DNA of 6,849 nucleotides, taken from NCBI GenBank assembly GCA_018303515.1, contig JAGVXZ010000016.1, forward strand, positions 1-6,849, in the 5' to 3' direction. This stretch comes from Candidatus Woesearchaeota archaeon (GTDB taxonomy: Archaea; Nanobdellota; Nanobdellia; SCGC-AAA011-G17; GW2011-AR18). Under the pieces are notes generated by a model. That model made no database searches, was not told where the DNA came from, and worked only from the letters and a program-made list of their open reading frames with translations. Made by a program: the position numbers and the translations under genes. This document shows positions 1 through 4,755 of this stretch, piece by piece. The number at the start of each line of letters is the position of its first letter. The stretch's first letter is position 1.

Positions 1-60
1 GATGAATAATTTATTTTTATATTAAAACTGATTTTGTTACTACTATTTAAATGTGGATAA

Positions 61-70
61 CTTATAAATA
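61..70 (+). promoter_or_regulatory. TATA box for the left-end RNA
   Basis: CTTATAAATA fits the archaeal TATA consensus. Archaeal transcription starts about 25 bp downstream of the box centre, which predicts a start near 90-93. This is where the 5' strand of the terminal helix of the putative RNA begins (93). The agreement between two independent signals supports both. No initiation codon lies at the predicted start, so this is not a leaderless mRNA promoter. Confidence 0.6.
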
Positions 71-91
71 ATATTAAGATTATGAAATTAA

Positions 92-330
92 CTACGAAAT
101 CCGACAAGGATAGTTCGGTTGTCCTGGAAAGGATGTGACCATTAAGCCTCTGTTTGATGTCTGCTATTAATATGGTGTCTGGACTATAACTCACCATACG
201 AAATCTCCATCTTTTAAGCTTCTCTATGGCGCGAATAAGATAACCTTTAAAGCAAGCCGATAGGTTAAGCTCAGTTTGGTTGATGTTTAAGGCACTTTTT
301 CACCGAGTCCAGATAGGTTGGATTTTGTAC
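92..330 (+). ncRNA. putative structured RNA of unknown class
   Basis: There is no convincing ORF here, but the pairing potential is extensive. The ends form a 13-bp helix: 93-105 pairs with 317-329, including two G-U pairs. Inside, 178-185 (TCTGGACT) is perfectly complementary to 306-313 (AGTCCAGA) and extends to 10 bp as 176-185/306-315. A 7-bp hairpin, 171-177 (TATGGTG) with 192-198 (CACCATA), places 178-185 in its loop, so the long-range helix would be a loop-to-tail pseudoknot. Other possible stems are 128-135/208-215, 241-246/262-267, 265-270/285-290 and a GGAA-tetraloop hairpin at 122-133; some exclude each other. A TATA box sits correctly for a start near 92. I looked for RNase P RNA (no ACAGAA-type CR-V before the terminal helix) and SRP RNA (no helix-8 GGAAGG/AGCAG signature, no UGUAA) and found neither. 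It could be a divergent member of one of these, a new ncRNA, or a leader of the ORF at 339. Confidence 0.5.
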
Positions 331-338
331 TATTTAAG

Positions 339-485
339 ATGGCTAAGAAAATTAATGTTAAGGGAAGAAAACCTAGTGGTAAAGTAAAGGATTCTAAAGT
401 TAAGAAATTAATTAAACTTGCAAAGTCTAAAACAAAAAAGAAAACTAAAGTGCAAGTGAATAAAAAAAAGTGGTTTCTGTTTTAG
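339..485 (+). CDS. small lysine-rich protein, 48 aa
   Basis: The ORF begins MAKKINVKGRKPSGKVKDSK and ends KKKWFLF before TAG. About 19 of 48 residues are lysine, with one arginine and only two acidic residues (both in the N-terminal half sequence shown or absent), so it is strongly basic throughout. Such a composition suits a nucleic-acid or ribosome-binding protein, but I recognise no family or fold, and lysine-rich ORFs also arise by chance in A-rich DNA. The ATG is 10 nt after the end of the putative RNA's terminal helix. No TATA box lies about 26 bp upstream and no clear Shine-Dalgarno sequence is present, so expression would depend on read-through from the promoter at 61-70. A T-rich tract follows the stop. 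The function is unknown; whether it is a real gene is moderately uncertain. Confidence 0.45.
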   Translation: MAKKINVKGRKPSGKVKDSKVKKLIKLAKSKTKKKTKVQVNKKKWFLF

Positions 486-490
486 TTTTT
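480..490 (+). terminator. T-rich tract, possible archaeal terminator
   Basis: TTTTAGTTTTT overlaps the stop codon of the 48-aa ORF. Archaeal intrinsic termination needs only a T-rich run on the coding strand. A new TATA box begins nine bases later, so a transcript end here would separate the left-end unit from the membrane-protein gene. The DNA is AT-rich, so T runs alone are weak evidence. Confidence 0.35.
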
Positions 491-498
491 AGTAAAAC

Positions 499-506
499 TT
501 TATATA
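499..506 (+). promoter_or_regulatory. TATA box of the 72-aa membrane protein gene
   Basis: TTTATATA is centred about 27 bp before the ATG at 529. That spacing puts the transcription start at or next to the start codon, so the mRNA should be leaderless. This fits the absence of a Shine-Dalgarno sequence. Confidence 0.6.
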
Positions 507-528
507 CTTCAATTTATTTAAATAAAGT

Positions 529-747
529 ATGAGGTGGTTGTTTATTTTACTTTTTTTAGTTCCAATAGTTTCTGCTTCAAATGAAAGTTTTGTTCAATTA
601 AAAGAGGAATTACATCAACCTTATGAATCTGGTGAAAGTTTTTATTCTCTGACATTTTTAGTGGGTATAGTTCTTTTATTTTTTGTATTTTATTATGGTC
701 AAAAGCAGAAAAATCATAAACATAAATTAATTAAGTTGAAAAATTAG
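529..747 (+). CDS. small signal-peptide and single-TM protein, 72 aa
   Basis: Residues 1-16 (MRWLFILLFLVPIVSA) form a typical signal peptide: a short basic start, a hydrophobic core and a small-residue VSA site, with likely cleavage before SNES. Residues 17-40 are polar and mixed in charge and would face outside. Residues about 39-57 form a hydrophobic transmembrane helix (around LTFLVGIVLLFFVFYY). The tail from GQKQKNHKHK onward is strongly basic, as expected for the cytoplasmic side. The predicted topology is therefore a type I membrane protein with an outer domain of only about 24 residues. If the signal is not cleaved, it would be a two-helix hairpin. The start is fixed by a TATA box 27 bp upstream. 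I recognise no family; it could be a subunit or stabiliser of a surface or secretion complex. That it is a real gene is likely; its role is unknown. Confidence 0.65.
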   Translation: MRWLFILLFLVPIVSASNESFVQLKEELHQPYESGESFYSLTFLVGIVLLFFVFYYGQKQKNHKHKLIKLKN

Positions 748-753
748 TGTTAC

Positions 754-769
754 TCTCTCAACGTAGAGA
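754..769 (+). repeat. small hairpin after the membrane protein gene
   Basis: TCTCT at 754-758 pairs with AGAGA at 765-769 around a 6-nt loop, starting seven bases after the stop codon of the 72-aa ORF. No T run follows, so it is not a standard terminator on the plus strand; it may protect the mRNA 3' end. The stem is short and could be chance. Confidence 0.3.
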
Positions 770-781
770 CATACCGAAAAG

Positions 782-789
782 TTTATAAA
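782..789 (+). promoter_or_regulatory. orphan TATA box upstream of a hairpin
   Basis: TTTATAAA is a near-perfect archaeal TATA box. It predicts a plus-strand start near 811, yet no ORF of useful length follows before the convergent eS31 gene. The motif is an inverted repeat of itself, so it could also serve the minus strand, but no gene begins to its left on that strand. Its likely product is the hairpin RNA just downstream. Confidence 0.4.
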
Positions 790-810
790 TATCTAGATCT
801 CATTAAATTT

Positions 811-862
811 ATCACCTCTTTTTCCCAGGGAGAGGTTCTTTCGGGAATCTCTACTTGGGTTT
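811..862 (+). ncRNA. candidate small hairpin RNA
   Basis: Positions 824-838 and 845-859 form an almost continuous stem. CCCAGG (824-829) pairs with CTTGGG (854-859), there is one G-A mismatch (830/853), and AGAGGTTC (831-838) pairs with GAATCTCT (845-852), closed by a 6-nt TTTCGG loop. An alternative stem, ACCTCT (814-819) with AGAGGT (831-836), would exclude the upper half, so two states are possible. The TATA box at 782-789 predicts a start near 811, putting the hairpin at the RNA's 5' end. It lies between convergent genes, so it could instead be a two-way transcription barrier. The end coordinate is approximate, and no family was recognised. Confidence 0.4.
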
Positions 863-923
863 AATAGTTCAATTTATTTGTAGTATAGATATTGTTCTGA
901 GATGTTTTAATCGTGTTTTCAGT

Positions 924-935
924 GAAAAATAAAAG
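924..935 (-). terminator. possible terminator of the rpo7-eS24-eS31 operon
   Basis: Read on the minus strand this is CTTTTATTTTTC, a T-rich run about 60 bp beyond the eS31 stop codon, of the kind used for archaeal intrinsic termination. The rest of 860-993 is AT-rich and shows no ORF or further element I can support, apart from a 10-bp palindrome CTTCATGAAG at 947-956. Confidence 0.3.
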
Positions 936-993
936 TTTCTATTTGTCTTCATGAAGTTTATTGTTAATTAAAAGAATAAATTTGTAACAAGAA

Positions 994-1209
994 TTATTTT
1001 TTTATTTCAGTATAACCACATTTACCACAGTGAAACCTGTCTTTGTGTTCTCCTAAAAATGATGCAGGGCCACATTTAGAACATGTTTTTGATTTTGTGA
1101 TTTTTCCACTTGATTCTATTTTATATTTTGAGAATTTCTTACTAGTGATGTGATTCTTAACTTTTTTCTTTCCTTTCTTTACTACTTTTTTCTTTCCGGT
1201 TTTTCCCAT
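994..1209 (-). CDS. rps27ae: small ribosomal subunit protein eS31 (S27ae)
   Basis: This is a small-subunit ribosomal protein of archaea and eukaryotes that lacks the ubiquitin fusion seen in eukaryotes. The core, from about residue 26 onward, carries the diagnostic zinc ribbon: C43-x2-C46 in TCSKCGPASFLGEHKDR and C61-x2-C64 in FHCGKCGYTEIKK. The GP-x-x-FL-x-x-H-x-DR stretch and the final CGKCGYTE are hallmarks of the family. Archaeal members I know are about 50 residues; this one has 71 because of a lysine-rich N-terminal extension (MGKTGKKKVVKKGKKKVKNH), probably disordered and RNA-contacting. The gene starts two nucleotides after the eS24 stop codon and is the last gene of the operon. The identification is secure; the start is the only ATG giving this reading after eS24. 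Confidence 0.93.
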   Translation of the reverse strand: MGKTGKKKVVKKGKKKVKNHITSKKFSKYKIESSGKITKSKTCSKCGPASFLGEHKDRFHCGKCGYTEIKK

Positions 1210-1211
1210 TT

Positions 1212-1496
1212 TTATTTACCTTTTTTCTTCTTTTTTCTTGTTTTTACTTTTTTGTCTTCTAAATGTGTTTTAATTTTTGCATCTGAATAAACATGAGCAA
1301 TAACTTTTGAAATACTCTCTCCAAATTTGGAATAAATATGTTTTATTTTTAATAAATCTTTTCCTACATTTAGATCTTTTGAGATTTGCTCTTCTAAATC
1401 TACTTTTTTAGGCGTTGATTTTTTAGAATGATCTATTTCATAAACAATTCTCTTCCTTGATAATAAGGGCATATCTTTTTCATAGAGTTTTTTCAT
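1212..1496 (-). CDS. rps24e: small ribosomal subunit protein eS24
   Basis: This is a small-subunit ribosomal protein specific to archaea and eukaryotes. The 94-residue length fits the family. Visible hallmarks are the early MPLLSRKRIVYEIDH stretch (family pattern NPLL-x-R-x-x-x-x-x-x-x-x-H), the STPKKVDLEEQISK segment, and the FGESISKVIAHVYSD strand, equivalent to the conserved F-G-...-A-x-VY. The C-terminal tail (KKVKTRKKKKKGK) is a run of basic residues, presumably rRNA-binding. Its ATG overlaps the rpo7 stop codon by four nucleotides (ATGA), indicating translational coupling, and eS31 follows two nucleotides after its stop. This rpo7-eS24-eS31 order is a well-known archaeal cluster. Confidence 0.93.
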   Translation of the reverse strand: MKKLYEKDMPLLSRKRIVYEIDHSKKSTPKKVDLEEQISKDLNVGKDLLKIKHIYSKFGESISKVIAHVYSDAKIKTHLEDKKVKTRKKKKKGK

Positions 1497-2041
1497 TTTT
1501 TAGTTTTCTTTTTCTTTTCTTTTAACCAGTTAAGATTACCAAGTAAAGGTTGTCTCATAGTTAATGCAATTTTGGGATTGTTTAAATCTTTATAACTTAT
1601 TGCAATTATTCTTGCTCTACATTTATCATCCACTTTTAATACTTGTTTTGTCTCTTTCCCAGTTAGAGTTTTATTTTTTGAAAATGAAATGAAATCATCC
1701 ATAGTTTGTGAAACGTGAATCATACCATCTGTAGGACCAAGATTAATGAATGCTCCAAAGTTTGTAATATCCGAAATAGTTCCTAATATTATTTCTTGAT
1801 TTTCTGGAATAAGTGTTAAAACTTTAAATTCTGTTTCAAAGTGAATACCTGGATCACCAGAAATAATAATACCCTCACCAATATTCACAATCTCTTTTAT
1901 AGAGATGATGTAACCTATCTCTTGTGAAATATATCCTTCAAAATCGGTATTAAGTCTCTCTTTGATAGCTTCTTCATAGTTCTTTCCTATATTGTTCGGA
2001 GGGACTCTAACGTGACTTTTAACTTGTAGTTCGTAAAACAT
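1493..2041 (-). CDS. rpo7: DNA-directed RNA polymerase subunit Rpo7 (RpoE')
   Basis: Rpo7 is the archaeal homologue of eukaryotic Rpb7. With Rpo4 it forms the stalk of RNA polymerase, which helps open complex formation, binds emerging RNA and aids termination. The 182-residue length is normal. Residues 1-80 form the RNP-like tip domain, starting MFYELQVKSHVRVPP and including the SGDPGIHFETEFKVL segment at the domain boundary. Residues about 82-164 form an S1 RNA-binding fold with the typical ISDITNFGAFINLGP-x-DGMIHVSQ motif. The LTMRQPLLGNLNWL ending is characteristic of archaeal Rpo7. A lysine-rich tail (KEKKKKTKK) follows. The gene leads a three-gene operon behind a TATA box placed for a very short leader. 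Rpo4 is not in the window, and spt4, often the next gene in archaea, is absent here. Confidence 0.95.
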   Translation of the reverse strand: MFYELQVKSHVRVPPNNIGKNYEEAIKERLNTDFEGYISQEIGYIISIKEIVNIGEGIIISGDPGIHFETEFKVLTLIPENQEIILGTISDITNFGAFINLGPTDGMIHVSQTMDDFISFSKNKTLTGKETKQVLKVDDKCRARIIAISYKDLNNPKIALTMRQPLLGNLNWLKEKKKKTKK

Positions 2042-2066
2042 GCTTGCAATTAGGTAAAGTAAACTT

Positions 2067-2074
2067 TTTATAAA
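2067..2074 (-). promoter_or_regulatory. TATA box of the rpo7-eS24-eS31 operon
   Basis: TTTATAAA is centred about 29 bp before the rpo7 ATG, predicting a leader of only two or three nucleotides. No Shine-Dalgarno sequence is visible, which fits near-leaderless translation of rpo7. Confidence 0.65.
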
Positions 2075-2140
2075 GGTTTTGGTTGTTTCAGTATCATTTT
2101 TGTGAGATTCATTTGTTGATTACTAGGTTCTAATTAGGGA

Positions 2141-2293
2141 ATGCTTAAGAGCTTTTCCAGAATATCATTTTCTATGGTAATTCTAAAGTTTAATGGATTT
2201 TTTGAGGAAGAGGAAGTAGAAGAATTCTTTATTTTACCTGATATTGATAGTTTTATTTTTGATTTGTTTTTTACTGTTAAGAAATTGTTTTAA
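2141..2293 (+). CDS. doubtful 50-aa ORF, phenylalanine- and acid-rich
   Basis: The ORF begins MLKSFSRISFSMVILKFNGF, continues with an acidic patch (EEEEVEEFF) and ends TVKKLF before TAA. It fills most of the gap between the rpo7 promoter and the PIN gene and overlaps the PIN gene's 3' end by four nucleotides, tail to tail. In favour: it occupies most of a gap that is otherwise long for this compact region, and it has an ordered composition with an acidic centre and a hydrophobic, basic end. Against: there is no TATA box about 26 bp upstream, only a weak GGGA next to the ATG, and no recognisable family. It may be a real small gene, the remnant of one, or chance. Confidence 0.25.
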   Translation: MLKSFSRISFSMVILKFNGFFEEEEVEEFFILPDIDSFIFDLFFTVKKLF

Positions 2294-2628
2294 ATTAATT
2301 CTAAATATGATTTTTTTCTTACTATTATAACTTTATCTAATTGTCTTTTTAATTCTTTGTCATTAGTTGCTACAATTACATCTTCGTTTATTAGTTCTTT
2401 AATTGCATGATCTACATGACCTTGTGATTCTATGGTTTTAAACCTCTTACAAAATTCTAATGCAATTTTTGATTCTTTTAATTTCAAATTATTTATTTCT
2501 TCTAAAGTTCCACTTAGAACATAAATTGTAAACCTTTCTGTTATTATTCTATCTATTTCTTTTTCAATATCAATTTTGTATTTTATGCAATAAATTATAA
2601 AATTAGTATCTAAAATTATTTTCTTCAT
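2290..2628 (-). CDS. PIN-domain nuclease, Fcf1/VapC-like
   Basis: This is a 112-residue single-domain PIN protein, a Mg2+/Mn2+-dependent ribonuclease fold. The four expected acidic positions are visible: D7 in the opening IILDTNFIIY strand, E44 in SGTLEEINNL, D73 in HVDHAIKEL and D90 in the VIVATNDKELKRQL motif. The VATND-x-EL pattern and the gene's position just upstream of rpo7 on the same strand match a conserved archaeal PIN family resembling Fcf1/Utp24, which suggests rRNA processing or quality control. No antitoxin-like ORF precedes it, so a VapBC toxin role is less likely. It has its own promoter at 2651-2658 and is separated from rpo7 by about 250 bp, so it is probably a separate transcription unit. 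The fold assignment is firm; the cellular substrate is inferred. Confidence 0.82.
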   Translation of the reverse strand: MKKIILDTNFIIYCIKYKIDIEKEIDRIITERFTIYVLSGTLEEINNLKLKESKIALEFCKRFKTIESQGHVDHAIKELINEDVIVATNDKELKRQLDKVIIVRKKSYLELI

Positions 2629-2650
2629 TAGGGTTTTATTAATTAGAAGT

Positions 2651-2658
2651 TTTTTATA
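2651..2658 (-). promoter_or_regulatory. TATA box of the PIN nuclease gene
   Basis: Read on the minus strand this is TATAAAAA, centred about 27 bp before the PIN ATG. The transcript should therefore be leaderless. Between this box and the gyrB promoter elements (2659-2745) I see only AT-rich sequence. Confidence 0.6.
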
Positions 2659-2761
2659 GTTATCTATAGTTTTACAATAAAGGAAATTATTTAATTTTTA
2701 GTTTTAACAAATTTGAAACAAAATTTTCAATTCTGCTGAATCAAGCCTTATATCTTAATAA

Positions 2762-2777
2762 TTTTAAGGTTTTAAGG
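2762..2777 (+). repeat. 8-bp tandem repeat ahead of the gyrB promoter
   Basis: TTTTAAGG occurs twice, exactly head to tail (2762-2769 and 2770-2777). An inverted CCTTA at 2746-2750 can pair with TAAGG at 2765-2769. The repeat ends about ten bases before the gyrB TATA box, where archaeal activators or repressors commonly bind, so it may be an operator. AT-rich DNA makes short repeats frequent, so this is tentative. Confidence 0.35.
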
Positions 2778-2796
2778 GGAGAAAGGCATATAAATA
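2777..2796 (+). promoter_or_regulatory. BRE and TATA box of gyrBA
   Basis: CATATAAATA at 2787-2796 is a strong TATA box, preceded by the purine-rich stretch GGGGAGAAAGG expected of the TFB recognition element. The predicted start is near 2817, giving a leader of about 60 nt, unlike the other genes in the window. A second TATA-like GTATATTAA at 2815-2823 could give a shorter leader of about 34 nt. Confidence 0.6.
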
Positions 2797-2829
2797 ATAA
2801 TGAATTCTGATTTAGTATATTAAGGGTAA

Positions 2830-2841
2830 ATGTTGGGGTGA
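2830..2841 (+). promoter_or_regulatory. three-codon upstream ORF in the gyrB leader
   Basis: ATG TTG GGG TGA lies inside the predicted gyrB leader. It contains GGGGTGA (2835-2841), the best match in the leader to an archaeal Shine-Dalgarno sequence, yet it sits about 36 nt before the gyrB ATG, too far to serve that start directly. A role in translational control is possible but unproven. Confidence 0.2.
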
Positions 2842-2876
2842 AATTTAATCAAAATAACAACGATTTAGTGTGAAGA

Positions 2877-4754
2877 ATGGCAGAATATAACGCAGAAAAA
2901 ATAAAAGTTTTGAAAGGTTTGGAAGCAGTTAGATTAAGACCTGGAATGTTCATAGGTGATACTAATGTTAGGGGTTTACATCATTTAGTTTATGAATTAG
3001 TGGATAATTCAATTGATGAAGTAATGGCTGGATATTGTAAACAAGTTGTTGTTATAATTCATAATGATGGTTCAGTTTCTGTTGAGGATGATGGTAGGGG
3101 AATTCCAACTGGGATGCATGCTGAAGGAAAGTCTGGTGTTGAAATTGTATTAACTACTTTACATGCAGGTGGAAAGTTTGATTCCGATACCTACAAAGTT
3201 TCTGGTGGTTTACATGGGGTTGGTGCTTCTTGTGTTAATGCATTATCTAAGAGTTTAGTTGTAACAGTCAAACAAAACGGAAAAAGTTATGTTCAAAAAT
3301 TTGAATATGGGAAACCTGTAAAACCTTTGGAAGTTTCTGGTGAAACTAAAGAAACTGGAACTAAAATAACTTTTTTACCTGATGATAAAATCTTTGAAAC
3401 TACAGAATATAAATTTGAAATTTTAAAATCAAGATTACAAGAGTTAGCTTTTTTGAATAGTGGATTGAAGATTATTTTAATTGATGAAAGAACTGAAAAA
3501 AAATTAGAGTTTTGTTATAATGGAGGATTAAAATCTTTTATTGAATTTTTAAATACTGGAAAAAATGTTTTACATAATGAAATAATTACTTTAAGTAAAG
3601 ATAGTATGGTGAAGATTGAAATTGCAATGCAATATCATGATGGTTATCAAGAAAATATTTATTCTTTTGTAAATAATATCAATACCATTGAGCATGGTAC
3701 TCACTATACAGGGTTTGCAACTGCATTGACAAGGTTAATTAATAATTATAATAAAGATAAAAAATTGGCTGATGTGAGTTTAACTGGAAATGATACCAAG
3801 GAAGGTTTAACTGCTATAATCTCTGTTAAGGTTCCTGAACCCCAATTTGAAGGACAAACAAAATCAAAATTGGGAAATTCTGAGATTAAAGGTATAGTTG
3901 ATAGTTTTGTGTTTGAATTTTTAACTAATTATTTTGAGGAGAATCCAAAAACTGCAAAAATAATTGTACAAAACTGTGTTAATTCTGCTCGTGCGAGAGA
4001 AGCGGCAAGAAAGGCAAGGGAGTTAACTAAAAGGAAAGGTTTGCTTGGATCAACTTCATTACCCGGAAAATTATCAGATTGTCAAGAAAAAGATCCTGCA
4101 AAATGTGAAATATTCATTGTTGAGGGTGACAGTGCCGGGGGAACAGTAAAACAAGCTAGAACTAGAGAAAATCAAGCAGTATTACCTGTGTTTGGAAAAA
4201 TATTAAATGTTGAGAAAGCAAGGGTTGACAAAGTTTTGAAAAGTGATAAATTGGCAATGTTGATTAGTGCATTGGGTTGTAGTATTGGTGAAGAGTTTGA
4301 TGTTAGTAAACTAAGATATCATAGGATCATTTTAATGGGTGATTCTGATGTTGATGGATCACATATCACAACATTAAATTTAACTTTCTTTTTTAGATAT
4401 TTAAAACCTTTAATTGAAAAGGGTTATTTGTATATTGCATTACCTCCTTTATATCAAATAAAAAAAGGGAATAAAATAAGGTATGCAATTAATGATAATG
4501 AGAAAGAAGTTATATTGAAAGAAATGGGAAATGATAAAATTGGAATTCAAAGATACAAAGGTTTAGGAGAAATGAATGCAGAACAGTTATGGGATACAAC
4601 AATAAATCCTGAAACCAGACATTTGAAACAAGTAACTATAGAAGATGCAGTTGAAGCAGATAGAATATTTTCAATTTTAATGGGGGAAGAAGTTCCACCA
4701 AGAAAAGAATTTATTATGACTCATGCTAAAACTGTAAAAAATTTGGATGTGTAA
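2877..4754 (+). CDS. gyrB: DNA gyrase subunit B
   Basis: GyrB is the ATPase subunit of the A2B2 gyrase that couples ATP hydrolysis to negative supercoiling of DNA. The GHKL ATPase domain (about 1-210) shows E40 and N44 in YELVDNSIDE, D71 in EDDGRGIP, and the lid GGLHGVGASCVNALS (110-124). The transducer domain (about 211-380) carries the ATP-sensing QTKSKLG loop at 327-333 (K329). The TOPRIM domain has E416 in VEGDSAGG and D489, D491 and D493 in GDSDVDGSHI, the Mg2+ ligands. The tail contains IQRYKGLGEMNAEQLWDTT, a type IIA signature. At 625 residues it has the short form without the large insert found in proteobacterial GyrB. A TGA codon lies in frame six bases upstream, so ATG 2877 is the first possible start. 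All key residues are intact. gyrA follows after one nucleotide. Confidence 0.97.
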   Translation: MAEYNAEKIKVLKGLEAVRLRPGMFIGDTNVRGLHHLVYELVDNSIDEVMAGYCKQVVVIIHNDGSVSVEDDGRGIPTGMHAEGKSGVEIVLTTLHAGGKFDSDTYKVSGGLHGVGASCVNALSKSLVVTVKQNGKSYVQKFEYGKPVKPLEVSGETKETGTKITFLPDDKIFETTEYKFEILKSRLQELAFLNSGLKIILIDERTEKKLEFCYNGGLKSFIEFLNTGKNVLHNEIITLSKDSMVKIEIAMQYHDGYQENIYSFVNNINTIEHGTHYTGFATALTRLINNYNKDKKLADVSLTGNDTKEGLTAIISVKVPEPQFEGQTKSKLGNSEIKGIVDSFVFEFLTNYFEENPKTAKIIVQNCVNSARAREAARKARELTKRKGLLGSTSLPGKLSDCQEKDPAKCEIFIVEGDSAGGTVKQARTRENQAVLPVFGKILNVEKARVDKVLKSDKLAMLISALGCSIGEEFDVSKLRYHRIILMGDSDVDGSHITTLNLTFFFRYLKPLIEKGYLYIALPPLYQIKKGNKIRYAINDNEKEVILKEMGNDKIGIQRYKGLGEMNAEQLWDTTINPETRHLKQVTIEDAVEADRIFSILMGEEVPPRKEFIMTHAKTVKNLDV

Positions 4755-4755
4755 A

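Noticed and set aside
252..285. tRNA D-arm-like stretch (AAGCTCAGTTTGGT)
   Set aside because: No matching anticodon arm, T-loop or acceptor stem could be assembled around it.
285..310. tracrRNA-like string (GGCAC-TTTTT-CACCGAGTCC) suggesting CRISPR-Cas9
   Set aside because: The resemblance is to pieces of the tracrRNA tail only. There is no cas gene, repeat array or anti-repeat in the window.
92..330. Archaeal RNase P RNA
   Set aside because: GGAAAG at 126-131 recalls the CR-I core, but no ACAGAA-type CR-V lies before the terminal helix, and the expected P4 partner strand is missing.
92..330. Archaeal SRP (7S) RNA
   Set aside because: The order of terminal helix, 70-nt 5' domain and long-range helix fits SRP topology, and GTTCGG around 113-118 recalls helix 3. 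But the helix-8 GGAAGG/AGCAG signature and the UGUAA motif are absent, so I did not name it.
2290..2628. VapC toxin of a toxin-antitoxin pair
   Set aside because: No antitoxin ORF precedes it on the same strand, and its place upstream of rpo7 matches a conserved archaeal housekeeping PIN family.
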